Assembly: GCA_003509785.1 (NCBI GenBank)
Contig: DOMY01000316.1
Span: 46,599-59,083 of the forward strand
DNA: 12,485 nucleotides
Source of the DNA: Gemmobacter sp.
GTDB taxonomy: Bacteria > Pseudomonadota > Alphaproteobacteria > Rhodobacterales > Rhodobacteraceae
Reading direction: 5' to 3'
Position numbers and translations under genes: made by a program. The notes below the pieces were generated by a model, which saw only the letters and a list, made by a program, of their open reading frames with translations, made no database searches and was not told the DNA's origin. Within the stretch, counting starts at the first letter, position 1; each line of letters begins with the position of its first letter. Positions 5,987-12,485 of the stretch are shown one piece after another.

Positions 5987-7160
5987 CCGGGGGCCGCCGC
6001 ACCAGCCAGCCGCCAAAGCCAAGGCCCAGAGCCGCAAGCAGCAGACAGGCGGCATAGACCGCATCGGGGCCACCGGATTGCAACAACATGGCCCCCGCGC
6101 TTGGCCCGGCGGCATTGGCAAGGATCGGCGCTATGGCCAGGGCGCCGGATACGGCACCGAAGCCCTGCCGCCCCAGCTTTTCCGCCTGCAGCACCGGCCG
6201 CAGGATCGACAACAGCCCCGCCCCGCTGCCCTGCGCCAGCGCAAAGGCAAAGATCAGCCCGGGCGCCGCCCCCGCCACCCACAGCAGCGCCGCCGCCAGC
6301 AGGATGCAGCCCAGTGCGATCAACGTGGCGGCGCGATTGTCGACCCGCCGTTCGTTCAGCATCAACAGCAGCCGCCCCGCCACCTGCGCCGGGCCGATAC
6401 AGCTGGCCGCCAGTACCGCAAGGCCGGGTGCCGCGCCCCGATCGGCAAACAAGGGCAACGCATAGGTGATGAGAATGGCATGATTGAGCCAGATCGCGCC
6501 GAAGATCGCCGTCAGCAGCCAGAAGGACGGATGGCGCAGCGCCGCCGACAGCGCCCCCGGTTCAGGCGCCGGACGTTTGCCGCCCTGCCGCTCCATCCGG
6601 CGCAGGATGCCCACCCCCCAAAGGTTCAGCGGCACCACCCCGCCCACCACAAGCCCGGCAAAGGCCAGCAGCGCGTTCCGCCCGCCCAGATGCCGCCCCA
6701 GCAACTCGCCCAGCGGAAAGGCCAGGGTGGACGCGAAACCGGCCACCAGCGTGATGCGGGTGATGGCCGCCCGCGCGCCCGGCCCCAACCGGCGGGTGAG
6801 GAAGGCAAAACAGGTTTCATAGACGCAGCCCGCCTGCGCCAGCCCGATCAGCCCCCAGATCCAGAACCAGGCGGCGGGGCTTGCTGCCTCTGACAGGCCA
6901 AGCAGCCCGCCCGCCCCGATCAGCGGCATCAGGATCAGCATCTCGCCGCCCCAGCCGCGGTCCACCAACCGCCCGGTCAGCATGGTCAGCGCCGCCGTCA
7001 GCAGAAAGGCGAAGGTGGGCCCGGCGGCCAGCTGTGCCTTGGTCCAGCCGGTTTCCGCCTCCAGATGCGGCAGCAGCGCGGCAAAGCTGTAATAGAGCGC
7101 GGCATAGGTAAGGGTCTGGCCAAGGGCCAGCAGCCAGACCGCCAGCCCCTCGCCGCGCAT
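5976..7160 (-). CDS. Major facilitator superfamily transporter, substrate unknown
   Basis: This 394-residue inner-membrane permease has about twelve hydrophobic segments arranged as two six-helix halves joined by a basic loop (about 186-209, with RRMERQGGKRP). The motif-A-like loop GRLVDRGWGG follows the second helix at 63-72, typical of MFS. The N-terminus goes straight into helix 1 (LAVWLLALGQTLTYAALYYSFAALL), and an acidic LEAETGW turn with TKAQL follows, as in oxalate/formate- or MFS_1-type members; this is too weak to name a substrate. The ATG at 7160 comes 4 nt after the M32 peptidase stop, with no strong ribosome site, so it probably depends on translation of the upstream gene. Transport of peptides or amino acids released by the neighbouring peptidase is possible but unsupported by sequence. 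Its 3' end overlaps the convergent dipeptidase gene by 11 nt. Confidence 0.88.
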   Translation of the reverse strand: MRGEGLAVWLLALGQTLTYAALYYSFAALLPHLEAETGWTKAQLAAGPTFAFLLTAALTMLTGRLVDRGWGGEMLILMPLIGAGGLLGLSEAASPAAWFWIWGLIGLAQAGCVYETCFAFLTRRLGPGARAAITRITLVAGFASTLAFPLGELLGRHLGGRNALLAFAGLVVGGVVPLNLWGVGILRRMERQGGKRPAPEPGALSAALRHPSFWLLTAIFGAIWLNHAILITYALPLFADRGAAPGLAVLAASCIGPAQVAGRLLLMLNERRVDNRAATLIALGCILLAAALLWVAGAAPGLIFAFALAQGSGAGLLSILRPVLQAEKLGRQGFGAVSGALAIAPILANAAGPSAGAMLLQSGGPDAVYAACLLLAALGLGFGGWLVRRPPVSQ

Positions 7161-7164
7161 GGGA

Positions 7165-8637
7165 TCAAAGCCCGTAAAGCGCGCCGAACTTGGCGTCGAG
7201 GTAATCCAGCAGCGGCGCTTCGGTCGGGGCGGCGCCCGTGGCGCGGGCGATCACGTCGCGCGGCTCATAGCGGCCACCATGACGCTGCACCTTTTCGCGC
7301 AGCCTGCCGGTGGCCGGGGCCAGATTGCCGCGCGACAGCTGATCGTCCAGATCCGGCAGATCGCGGCGCAGGGCCTGATGCAGGCAGCCTGCATAGACAT
7401 TGCCCAGGGTATAGGTCGGGAAATAGCCGAACAACCCGACAGACCAGTGCACATCCTGCAACATGCCATGCGCCGGGCGATCCACCGCCACGCCGAAATC
7501 GGCCAGGAACCTGTCGTTCCACGCGGCCTCCAGATCGGCCACCGCCAGATCGCCCCGGATCAGCGCCCGTTCCAGATCGAAGCGCATCATGACATGCAGG
7601 TTGTAATGCACCTCGTCGGCTTCGGTGCGGATGAAACCGGGCTGCACCCGGTTCACGATGCGGGCGAAATCTTCGGGGCTATCCACGCCGAATTCGCCGA
7701 AGCGGTCGATCATCTGGCGGAACATCCAGCCCGTGAAGGCCGGGCTGCGGCCCAGCTGGTTTTCATAGACCCGGCTCTGGCTTTCATGCACGCCCATCGA
7801 CACGCCGGCGCCCAGCGGCGTCAGCAGATAGTCGGGGTCGATGCCAAGTTCATAGCAGGCATGGCCCACCTCGTGGATGGTGGAATAGAAGCAGTTGAAC
7901 GGATCGGTTTCCACAACGCGCGTGGTGATCCGCACATCGCTGCCAGAGCCAGAGCTGAACGGATGCACCGCCAGATCCAGCCGCCCGCGCGTGAAATCAT
8001 AGCCAAAGCGCGCCGCCAGATCGCGGGCAAAGCGCATCTGCGCGTTTTCGCCAAAGTGATGGTCGAGCTTCGGCGGGGCCGTCGCCTCCAGCACCGCCGC
8101 GCGCAGGCGCACCAGACGCGGGCGCATCCGGTCGAACATGGCGGCCGTGGTTTCGGCAGTGGCGCCGGGTTCGTAATCATCCATCAGCGCATCATAAAGA
8201 TCGCCGCCCTGCGCCAGCGCCGCCGCCTCCTGCTGTTTCAGCGCGATCACTTCGGCCAGGGTGGGCAGGAAATCGGCCACCTTGTCGGCGGCGCGGGCAT
8301 CGGCCCAGATGCCCTGCGCGGTCGAGGTGACACGGGCCAGCCGCTGCGCCAGATCGGCGGGGATCTTGGTCGCGCGGTCATAGCTGCGACGGATCAGCCG
8401 CAGCTGGGCGGCGTCTTCGTCATCCTGCGGTTCGGCCTCGTCCAGCCAGTCAGCCAGACGCAGATCGGTGCGGCGGGCGTGCAGCACGCCCTCCAGCGCC
8501 GCCATTTCCTCGCCCCGCTGTTCGGCGGCACCGCGCGGCATCATGGTTTCCTGATCCCAGCCCAGACGGCCGGAAATCTGTGCCAGCGCCTCGGTCTCGC
8601 GCTGGAAGGCCATCAGATCGTCAAACACGCTCATCAT
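7165..8637 (-). CDS. Carboxypeptidase, M32 family (thermostable carboxypeptidase 1 type)
   Basis: This 490-residue cytosolic metallocarboxypeptidase removes C-terminal residues, with broad specificity and usually not after proline. It is full length for M32, whose members are about 490-510 residues. Signatures in order: GRLGWDQETMMP near the N-terminus (23-34); HPFSSG (225-230); the zinc motif HEVGH with His255, Glu256 and His259; GVHESQSR with the third ligand Glu285; IRTEADEVHYNLH (336-348); and HWSVGLFGYFPTYTLGN (397-413). The ATG at 8637 overlaps the heme A synthase stop as ATGA and has AAGGAAC upstream; a second ATG follows immediately. A further in-frame ATG at 8709 lies within the upstream gene and was not used. 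The family's enzymes participate in intracellular peptide turnover; any link to heme A synthesis is only shared transcription. Confidence 0.96.
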   Translation of the reverse strand: MMSVFDDLMAFQRETEALAQISGRLGWDQETMMPRGAAEQRGEEMAALEGVLHARRTDLRLADWLDEAEPQDDEDAAQLRLIRRSYDRATKIPADLAQRLARVTSTAQGIWADARAADKVADFLPTLAEVIALKQQEAAALAQGGDLYDALMDDYEPGATAETTAAMFDRMRPRLVRLRAAVLEATAPPKLDHHFGENAQMRFARDLAARFGYDFTRGRLDLAVHPFSSGSGSDVRITTRVVETDPFNCFYSTIHEVGHACYELGIDPDYLLTPLGAGVSMGVHESQSRVYENQLGRSPAFTGWMFRQMIDRFGEFGVDSPEDFARIVNRVQPGFIRTEADEVHYNLHVMMRFDLERALIRGDLAVADLEAAWNDRFLADFGVAVDRPAHGMLQDVHWSVGLFGYFPTYTLGNVYAGCLHQALRRDLPDLDDQLSRGNLAPATGRLREKVQRHGGRYEPRDVIARATGAAPTEAPLLDYLDAKFGALYGL

Positions 8638-9803
8638 TGGGTTCCTTCGCGGATCGACCCGGCAACCGGGTATTGTGAAAGGTAACGGGCACGGATGATC
8701 AGCACCCACAAGAGGATCGCGCCCACCTGATGGGTGATGGCCACATGCAGATGCGCGCCGGTCAGCACCGTGACGATGCCCAGCACCACCTGCAGCAGCA
8801 TCATGCAGAACACCGCCAGAAATGCGGTGCGCGTGGCCCCATGTGCCGATTTGCGCCCGCGCAGAAACACCACCACACCAAAGGCAAACAGCAGATAGCC
8901 CGCCATCCGGTGCATGAACTGCACCAGCCCGGCATTTTCAAAGAAAGCATGCCACAGCGGCAGGCTGCCACCCTGGCCATCCGGCACATAGAAGGCATCG
9001 GCGGGAAAGAACTGGCCGTTCATGCCCGGCCAGGTGGGAAAGGCGCGACCCGCGTCGATGCCCGCCACCAGCGCGCCCAACAGAATTTGCAGGAAAGCGA
9101 AGTGCATCAGGCCGGTGGACAGGCTGAACAGTTTCGCTTCACGCGCCCGGCGGGCCTGCAGCAGCTGTGCTTCGGTCCGGCCCAGTTTCTGCACATACCA
9201 GGCGATCAGCCCCAGGATGACGAAAGCCAGCCCCAGATGCACGGCCAGCCGGTAAGAGGCCACGGCCACCATCTGGCCTTGCAGCCCCGAAGACACCATC
9301 CACCAGCCGATGGCGCCCTGCATCCCGCCCAGCGCCCCCAGCATCAGCAACCGCCCGGTCCAGCCGGCCGGGATGCTGCGCGTCACCAGAAACCCGATGA
9401 ACCCCACCGCCCAGACAAAGCCGATCACCCGGCCCAGCTGACGATGCCCCCATTCCCACCAGTAGATCGTCTTGAACTCGGCCAGGGTCATGCCTTTGTT
9501 CACCAGCTCATACTGCGGGATTGTCTGGTATTTCTGGAATTCGGCAGCCCAGGCGGCCTCGTCCATCGGTGGCAGGGCGCCGGTCACCGGGCGCCATTCG
9601 GTGATCGACAGCCCCGAATCGGTCAGCCGCGTCAGCCCGCCCACCACGATCATGGTCGCCACCAGCGCAAATATGACCAGAAGCCAGACCCGGATCGCGG
9701 ATCGCGCGCCCGTGGTGCCCCGGTCGATCAGCCCGGGCTTCGGGGCCGGGGTGCGGCGGGCATCGGAACCCACCTCTTCGAAGATGCTGCGCTTCTGTGC
9801 CAT
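8634..9803 (-). CDS. ctaA: Heme A synthase (COX15/CtaA family, type 2)
   Basis: This 389-residue inner-membrane enzyme oxidises the C8 methyl of heme O to the formyl group of heme A, the cofactor of aa3-type cytochrome oxidases. About eight membrane helices are visible. The conserved heme/substrate histidines sit where expected: EWGHR His120, LAVHL His189, FMHRM His298 and ITHQV His358. The block GGLTRLTDSGLSITEWRPVTGALPP (55-79) is diagnostic of the family, and the long 60-120 loop and INGxF-like MNGQFFP (261-267) match the mitochondrial/alphaproteobacterial type. The ATG at 9803 has a strong AAGGAGGG site; extension to 9956 would run into the RTX gene. A candidate promoter (9829-9857) precedes it, so it likely leads a three-gene operon with the M32 peptidase and MFS genes. 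No oxidase subunit genes are in the window. Confidence 0.96.
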   Translation of the reverse strand: MAQKRSIFEEVGSDARRTPAPKPGLIDRGTTGARSAIRVWLLVIFALVATMIVVGGLTRLTDSGLSITEWRPVTGALPPMDEAAWAAEFQKYQTIPQYELVNKGMTLAEFKTIYWWEWGHRQLGRVIGFVWAVGFIGFLVTRSIPAGWTGRLLMLGALGGMQGAIGWWMVSSGLQGQMVAVASYRLAVHLGLAFVILGLIAWYVQKLGRTEAQLLQARRAREAKLFSLSTGLMHFAFLQILLGALVAGIDAGRAFPTWPGMNGQFFPADAFYVPDGQGGSLPLWHAFFENAGLVQFMHRMAGYLLFAFGVVVFLRGRKSAHGATRTAFLAVFCMMLLQVVLGIVTVLTGAHLHVAITHQVGAILLWVLIIRARYLSQYPVAGSIREGTQ

Positions 9804-9828
9804 GCGTGGCCCTCCTTCGTCGAGGCGG

Positions 9829-9857
9829 AGACTAGGGCGGGGCCGCGCGGGGTTCAA
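9829..9857 (-). promoter_or_regulatory. Candidate sigma70-type promoter for the heme A synthase operon
   Basis: On the minus strand TTGAAC (9852-9857) and TAGTCT (9829-9834) are spaced by exactly 17 nt, and the likely start point is about 20 nt before the ATG. The -10 box contains CTAG, which is generally scarce in such genomes and often survives in promoters. It lies immediately after the hairpin at 9862-9880. Confidence 0.5.
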
Positions 9858-9861
9858 GGGC

Positions 9862-9880
9862 GGCCGGGTCTGCCCCGGCC
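9862..9880 (-). terminator. Possible weak terminator hairpin after the second RTX gene
   Basis: On the minus strand GGCCGGG-GCAGA-CCCGGCC forms a 7-bp, all G/C stem with a 5-nt loop, 21 nt after the RTX stop codon. No T-tract follows, so it is at best a non-canonical terminator separating this gene from the heme A synthase promoter. Confidence 0.35.
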
Positions 9881-9901
9881 ACAAGCTCACCAACCCGAAG
9901 G

Positions 9902-10588
9902 TCAGTAGATGAAGTCGCTGGTATCCAGATCGGCCAGCTGGATATCCTCGATCCACAGCCGGTGATTGCCGATGCGGAACAGCACATCATCGCCATCCTG
10001 CGACAGGCGCGCGGCAATATCGGCGAAACTGTCGATGCGGCTGAAGGCGCGCAGGTCGATCAGATCATCCCCGGGGTTGAAATCGGTGATCCGGTCGCGG
10101 CCATGCTGAAAGATGAACTGGTCATCGCCGGTGCCGCCGGTCAGCGTGTCATTGCCGCGGCCCCCGTTCAGCGTATCATTGCCCCGGTCACCCGAAAGGC
10201 TGTCACTGTCGCGGCCGCCATCCAGGAAATCATCACCCTTTCCGCCAAACAGGCTGTCGCGCCCCTGCCCGCCGCGGATCAGATCGTTGCCGCCCCCCGC
10301 CATCACCAGATCGGTGCCATTGCCGCCGTCGATGGTGTCATTTCCCGCCCCGCTCTGGATCGTATCTGCGCCATTGCCGCCGACCAGCCGGTTGCTGCCC
10401 GATTCGTCGATCAGGAAATCGTCACCGGCATCGCCGTAAAGCCGATCGTCCCCGGCGCCGCCATCCAGCGTATCGCCGCCCCGGCGGCCGAACAGCGTAT
10501 CATTGCCCTCCAGCCCGAAAATCTGATCGCCGTCCTGATCGGTGCCCCGAAGACGGTTGTGCCCTGCCGTGCCGCTGATGGTTACCAT
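9902..10588 (-). CDS. Small RTX calcium-binding protein, 15 nonapeptide repeats, likely type I secreted
   Basis: This 228-residue acidic, cysteine-free protein has three parts. Residues 1-24 are a short cap (ISGTAGHNRLRG). Residues 25-159 are fifteen consecutive GGxGxDxLx nonapeptides, the parallel beta-roll that folds on binding Ca2+ outside the cell. Residues 160-228 form a serralysin-type C-terminal domain that starts GRDRITDFNPGDDLIDL and ends DFIY. Repeat 5 (DESGSNRLV) is degenerate. There is no N-terminal signal peptide and no protease HExxH, lipase or adhesin domain, so its activity is unknown. RTX proteins with this tail normally leave through an ABC/MFP/TolC type I secretion system, which is not encoded nearby. 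The start ATG at 10588 has only a weak AGGCAG site. It lies behind a terminator (10760-10790), so it probably has its own promoter. It is a paralogue of the next gene. Confidence 0.9.
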   Translation of the reverse strand: MVTISGTAGHNRLRGTDQDGDQIFGLEGNDTLFGRRGGDTLDGGAGDDRLYGDAGDDFLIDESGSNRLVGGNGADTIQSGAGNDTIDGGNGTDLVMAGGGNDLIRGGQGRDSLFGGKGDDFLDGGRDSDSLSGDRGNDTLNGGRGNDTLTGGTGDDQFIFQHGRDRITDFNPGDDLIDLRAFSRIDSFADIAARLSQDGDDVLFRIGNHRLWIEDIQLADLDTSDFIY

Positions 10589-10825
10589 GATGTTTCTGCC
10601 TGTATTCGTGAACTGCCTGACCTGTGCCGCCGGTTGAACCCGGATTTGTCAGAGGCGATGCGGCTACAGGCAACGCTAATGTAACACCTCTTGCCCGCAA
10701 GGTGCAGCCCCGGATCGGGCGGGTGGCGGCCCTGCGCCTGTGCCAGCGCCGCGATCAGCAAAAAGCCGCCCCGACCTGTGCCGGGGCGGCCTGATCCGCC
10801 TGCGGGGCCTTTGCCCTGCCCGGTT
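10589..10825 (-). promoter_or_regulatory. Spacer between the RTX genes with a candidate operator/promoter
   Basis: This non-coding spacer holds the terminator of the upstream RTX gene at its right end, so the remaining roughly 170 bp should contain the promoter of the downstream RTX gene. The best visible signal is an inverted repeat, CACC-tc-TTGC-cc-GCAAGGTG (10685-10704, 8-bp arms with a 2-nt bulge), abutting TACATT (10678-10683 on the minus strand), which resembles a -10 box. The -35 position reads TGCACC, a poor match, as expected for an activated promoter. This implies a leader of about 85 nt. All of this is tentative. Confidence 0.3.
10760..10790 (-). terminator. Intrinsic terminator downstream of the first RTX gene
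   Basis: On the minus strand GCCGCCCCG (10782-10790) pairs perfectly over 9 bp with CGGGGCGGC (10765-10773) across an 8-nt loop, directly followed by TTTTT (10760-10764). It lies 35 nt after the stop codon at 10826. This is a textbook Rho-independent terminator and the only clear one in the window. Confidence 0.9.
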
Positions 10826-11563
10826 TCAGAAGATGAAATCTTCGCCGTCCAGTGCCGAAAGCCGCATGTCGTCGATGGTCAGGCGATGGCTGCCCAGGGT
10901 CAGAACCACATCATCCCCCTGCTGCACCATGCGCCCGCGGATATCTCCGAAATCGTCGATGCCCGCAAAAGAGGTCAGACTGATATCGTCATCACCGCTT
11001 TCGAAATCGGAGATCCGGTCGCGCCCGGCGGTAAAGACAAAGATATCCGCCCCTTCGCCGCCGGTCATCAGATCATTCGCGCCGCCGCCATCCAGCGTAT
11101 CGTTGCCCTCGCCACCGGAAAGCCGGTCAGCCCCGGCATCGCCGCGCATGTAATCATCGCCTTCGCCTCCCAGAACGGTATCGTTCCCGGAACCAGCCAC
11201 GATCCAGTCATTGCCCGATCCTGCATCGACACTGTCATTGCCGGTGCCGCCATCGACCGTGTCATTGCCTTCGCCCGCGCGGATCGTGTCATTGCCCGCG
11301 CCGCCGCTGAAACGGTCATTGCCGCTTTCATCGGTCATCAGGTCATCGCCCGCATCGCCGTTCAGATTGTCTTCGCCCTTGCCGCCGATCAGCACATCCG
11401 CGCCATCGCCGCCATACAGCAGATCATCGTCATCATTGCCTTCGACACGATCATTGCCGCCATTGCCATAGACGGTATCCGCGCCATCAAGGCCAAGGAT
11501 CAGATCGTCAAGCGTCGTGCCGTTCAGCCGGTTTGCCTCGTCGGTGCCAGTAATCTTTGCCAT
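10826..11563 (-). CDS. Small RTX calcium-binding protein, 17 nonapeptide repeats, likely type I secreted
   Basis: This 245-residue, very acidic, cysteine-free protein has the same plan as its neighbour. The cap (ITGTDEANRLNG) spans 1-23. Seventeen consecutive glycine/aspartate nonapeptides cover 24-176, and a 69-residue C-terminal domain (177-245) starts GRDRISDFESGDDDI and ends DFIF. Repeat 7 (DESGNDRFS) is the same odd variant as repeat 5 of the paralogue. No catalytic motif or classical signal peptide is present; the C-terminal domain resembles the end of serralysin metalloproteases, which serves as a type I secretion signal. Function is unknown; a Ca2+-dependent extracellular, surface or matrix protein is the natural inference. 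The ATG at 11563 has GGGAG about 7 nt upstream; an in-frame ATG at 11608 adds 15 unrelated residues. A strong terminator (10760-10790) follows it. Confidence 0.92.
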   Translation of the reverse strand: MAKITGTDEANRLNGTTLDDLILGLDGADTVYGNGGNDRVEGNDDDDLLYGGDGADVLIGGKGEDNLNGDAGDDLMTDESGNDRFSGGAGNDTIRAGEGNDTVDGGTGNDSVDAGSGNDWIVAGSGNDTVLGGEGDDYMRGDAGADRLSGGEGNDTLDGGGANDLMTGGEGADIFVFTAGRDRISDFESGDDDISLTSFAGIDDFGDIRGRMVQQGDDVVLTLGSHRLTIDDMRLSALDGEDFIF

Positions 11564-11651
11564 CTCATTCTCCCTGCCGATGCCACACCACATCCATTGC
11601 GGTGTCACAGGAAGAACGCGGGGCGCAGCCGCCTATTCCGCGCCGAGCTAG

Positions 11652-12440
11652 TTATTTTTCAGGCGTATCCGTTATGGGCGGATAGGCGCTGCCCACGGCC
11701 TTGCGCTGGCCGCCCTCGCCCAGCTTGAAGGCGATCTGCCGCAACATGCCGTGAAAGGTGCGCACTTCGGCGGCGGTCAGCGGCAGGCGCGACCACATGT
11801 TGCGCAAGGACACTTTCATCCCAGGCGCCTTGGCAGGCGGGAAGAAGAAGCCCGCCAGCTCCAGCCGCTCTTCGAAATGCTGCGCCAGCGCCTCGATCTC
11901 CTGCGCCTTGGCATATTCCGTGCGGGCGAAATTCATCACCTCGGGCGCCACATCCGGTTTCTGGCGGCCCCATTCATAGCCCATCAGCAGCACGCATTGC
12001 GCAAGGTTCAGCGAGGGAAATTCAGGGTTCACCGGCACGGTGATGATGGCATTGGCCTGCACCAGATCCTCGTTCTCCAGCCCGGCGCGTTCAGGGCCGA
12101 ACAGGATGCCCACCCGCTTGCCCTCGGCCCCCAGCGCGCGGGCATATTCCATCGCGCGTTCGGGGGTCATCACCGGCTTGGTCAGCTCGCGCCCGCGGGC
12201 CGTGGTGGCAAAGACATAGTCGCAATCGCCGATGGCGGCGGGCAGATCGTCAAACAGCCCGGCATTGTCCAGCACACGCCCCGCCCCCGAGGCCATGGCC
12301 ACCGCCTTGGGGTTCGGCCAGCCGTCGCGCGGGCCGACGATGCGCATCCGCCTCAGGCCGAAGTTCAGCATGGCCCGCGCCGCGGCCCCGATATTCTCGC
12401 CCATCTGCGGACGGACAAGGATGATGGCGGGGTCGATCAT
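11652..12440 (-). CDS. trmJ: tRNA (cytidine/uridine-2'-O-)-methyltransferase, TrmJ-like (SpoU/TrmH superfamily)
   Basis: This 262-residue SPOUT methyltransferase transfers a methyl group from SAM to a ribose 2'-OH; the TrmJ branch acts at position 32 of tRNA anticodon loops. Three SpoU motifs are visible: NIGAAARAMLNFG with Asn16 and Arg22; GILFGPERAGLENEDL (111-126); and NPEFPSLNLAQCVLLMGYEW (138-157), which forms the knot and SAM pocket. A long helical C-terminal extension (about 165-245) is what TrmJ has and shorter family members lack. The ATG at 12440 is followed directly by the first beta strand DPAIILVRP, so the N-terminus is complete; the ribosome site is weak (GAGG, 8 nt). The stop is 88 nt from the RTX gene, with no clear terminator between. 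Another RNA 2'-O-methyltransferase of this branch is the main alternative. Confidence 0.9.
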   Translation of the reverse strand: MIDPAIILVRPQMGENIGAAARAMLNFGLRRMRIVGPRDGWPNPKAVAMASGAGRVLDNAGLFDDLPAAIGDCDYVFATTARGRELTKPVMTPERAMEYARALGAEGKRVGILFGPERAGLENEDLVQANAIITVPVNPEFPSLNLAQCVLLMGYEWGRQKPDVAPEVMNFARTEYAKAQEIEALAQHFEERLELAGFFFPPAKAPGMKVSLRNMWSRLPLTAAEVRTFHGMLRQIAFKLGEGGQRKAVGSAYPPITDTPEK

Positions 12441-12485
12441 GCGGGCCTCGGCTTTCTTGCTGCGCGCCGCCTGATACCGGCAATC

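Noticed and set aside
7159..8685. 508-codon plus-strand frame opposite the M32 peptidase
   Set aside because: Shadow frame; His/Arg/Gln-rich with no motif, whereas the minus strand has HEVGH and all other M32 blocks.
9804..9956. N-terminal extension of the heme A synthase to an ATG at 9956
   Set aside because: It overlaps the RTX 3' end and the promoter, whereas the ATG at 9803 has a strong AAGGAGGG site and a family-like N-terminus.
9902..11563. Short-period repeats considered as CRISPR or minisatellite
   Set aside because: The 27-bp units are degenerate, have no spacers and keep a single open frame translating to GGxGxDxLx, so they are protein repeats.
9902..11563. RTX proteins as serralysin proteases
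   Set aside because: Neither contains HExxH or the Met-turn; only the C-terminal repeat and secretion parts of that family are present.
11584..11604. ACACC/GGTGT inverted repeat upstream of the first RTX gene
   Set aside because: Only a 5-bp stem with an 11-nt loop, no T-run and no adjacent promoter pair; expected by chance.
9962..11728. Two long plus-strand frames (240 and 345 codons) across the RTX genes, with repeating Ile-Ala/Val-Ile patterns
   Set aside because: The periodicity is the antisense image of the 27-bp RTX repeats, and the second frame runs through the terminator and past the RTX gene into the methyltransferase end.
1..12485. tRNA/rRNA genes, insertion sequences, integrase, attachment sites, origin or defence genes
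   Set aside because: None seen on either strand; the few gaps between genes are short and accounted for above.

Overview
The window looks like a chromosomal segment of a high-GC alphaproteobacterium, most likely Rhodobacterales/Paracoccaceae. This rests on the GC-rich coding with strong C/G third positions, the rsfS-rlmH-gpmI-envC-ctpA gene order, a type of heme A synthase typical of alphaproteobacteria, and protein wording such as the RsfS 'VIVHVFRPEVREFYQLEKMW' block. Every assignment was read by eye from translations; no database search was run.

Layout on the minus strand, in transcription order from the right edge: a TrmJ-like tRNA 2'-O-methyltransferase (11652-12440); a first small RTX calcium-binding protein (10826-11563) closed by a clear intrinsic terminator (10760-10790); a second, paralogous RTX protein (9902-10588); then a tightly packed operon of heme A synthase ctaA/COX15 (8634-9803), an M32 metallocarboxypeptidase (7165-8637, ATGA overlap) and an MFS transporter (5976-7160, 4-nt gap). 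A lone plus-strand gene, an M19 membrane-dipeptidase-type enzyme (4931-5986), converges on the MFS gene with an 11-nt overlap and diverges from rsfS. Left of it lies the conserved minus-strand cluster rsfS (4282-4647), rlmH (3812-4282), an uncalled 54-aa lysine-rich protein (3570-3734), gpmI (1950-3470), envC (802-1953) and ctpA (start 782, runs off the left edge).

The left cluster combines ribosome maturation and silencing (rsfS, rlmH), glycolysis (gpmI) and envelope/divisome proteolysis and peptidoglycan remodelling (envC, ctpA). Stop/start overlaps (TGATG, ATGA) suggest translational coupling. The cox15-M32-MFS group pairs heme A supply for cytochrome oxidase with peptide turnover and a permease; the functional link there is only positional.

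The most unusual part is the RTX pair. These are two cysteine-free, almost purely beta-roll proteins (15 and 17 nonapeptide repeats) with equal-length 69-residue serralysin-type C-terminal domains. They end in DFIY and DFIF, the kind of extreme C-terminal motif used for type I secretion, yet there is no catalytic domain and no secretion apparatus in view. They differ by exactly two nonapeptides on one side of a shared odd DESG repeat, so they look like a tandem duplication followed by repeat-number change. No tRNA, rRNA, IS element, integrase or CRISPR array was seen.
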